Below, piece by piece: positions 63,692-64,000 of a DNA stretch of 64,000 nt; position 1 is the stretch's first letter; every line of letters begins with the position of its first letter. Where the stretch lies: positions 10,018,001 through 10,082,000 of the forward strand of contig NC_084774.1 in assembly GCF_028858725.1 (NCBI RefSeq). The letters are read 5' to 3'. Origin of the DNA: Colius striatus. Taxonomy: Eukaryota; Chordata; Aves; Coliiformes; Coliidae. A program made the translations under genes and the position numbers. Below the pieces are notes generated by a model. It worked only from the letters and a program-made list of their open reading frames with translations. It was not told the DNA's origin and searched no databases.

Positions 63692-64000
63692 GTTTAATCT
63701 GTATCATTTAGACTTGTATTTAGAACGTATAACTCTGTCTCTGGACTGTTACTGCCTGTAAGGGGTAATGGACAGCATCAGATTAACTTTTTCCTCTAGG
63801 AGAATACAAGCCTTAATAAACAATACATATTTAGCAAGTTTGATGTCATTTTCATTTTTTCCCCCTGCATTCAGTTGTTTTCCTATGTCAGAATCACTCT
63901 TTATGCTGACTGTGGTTGAAAGGCGTTTGCCATCAGCATGTTTGGTGATTGCAGAAGGGTTTCACACAGCTCTGCAGAGGACATTTAAGCTGCTTTGAAT

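Larger units (their letters stand above)
62347..63840 (+). other. YTHDF1: YTHDF1 3' UTR (extent inferred)
   Basis: Polyadenylation signals AATAAA occur at 62593-62598 (followed by GTGTGTCTG, a good GU-rich element), 63686-63691 and 63815-63820. A copy at 62348-62353 lies too close to the stop to be likely. This suggests a short UTR of about 270 bases and a long form of about 1.4-1.5 kb. Confidence 0.6.

Overview
The window looks like a bird genome segment with three vertebrate protein-coding genes. The evidence is vertebrate splice structure with long introns, two copies of the avian CR1 LINE 3' end, a solo LTR of a kind common in bird genomes, and avian-like protein sequence. The order is NKAIN4 (+), BIRC7 (-), YTHDF1 (+). 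This matches, in mirror image, the vertebrate block on human 20q13.33, so it probably corresponds to chicken chromosome 20. The LTR type suggests Neoaves, but I cannot name the species.

Region 1-29200 is NKAIN4, a small four-pass membrane protein that partners the Na,K-ATPase beta subunit. Six coding exons (2 to 7) can be placed from splice sites and reading frame. Exon 1, which should encode about 18 N-terminal residues, lies to the left of the window. The last coding exon carries only seven coding bases plus the stop. Several intron stretches have the composition of conserved regulatory DNA, and intron 4 holds an isolated GC-rich patch.

Region 32180-41400 is BIRC7 on the minus strand, convergent with NKAIN4. 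Six coding exons join without a frame error into 382 residues: two BIR domains, a UBA-like segment and a C-terminal RING. This is richer than the single-BIR mammalian livin. A 46-base microexon is needed to keep the frame. A pair of inverted CCAAT boxes near 41370-41400 may mark its promoter.

Region 41400-49100 is the spacer between the divergent BIRC7 and YTHDF1. It carries a solo LTR and two CR1 fragments at 46590-48020, and a homeobox-motif-rich stretch near 45370-45710 that resembles an enhancer.

Region 49130-64000 is YTHDF1, a cytoplasmic m6A reader. It has a CpG-island promoter with perfect NRF1 and CRE palindromes, and a 5' leader holding an AUG-UGA start-stop element and a short uORF that overlaps the main start. 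Five coding exons give 561 residues, and the 3' UTR has several polyadenylation signals. Most of the remaining sequence is intron or intergenic DNA with no recognisable gene. I see no CRISPR array, operon, tRNA or prokaryotic feature. No undescribed multi-gene system is evident. The most notable points are the BIRC7 architecture and the YTHDF1 leader.
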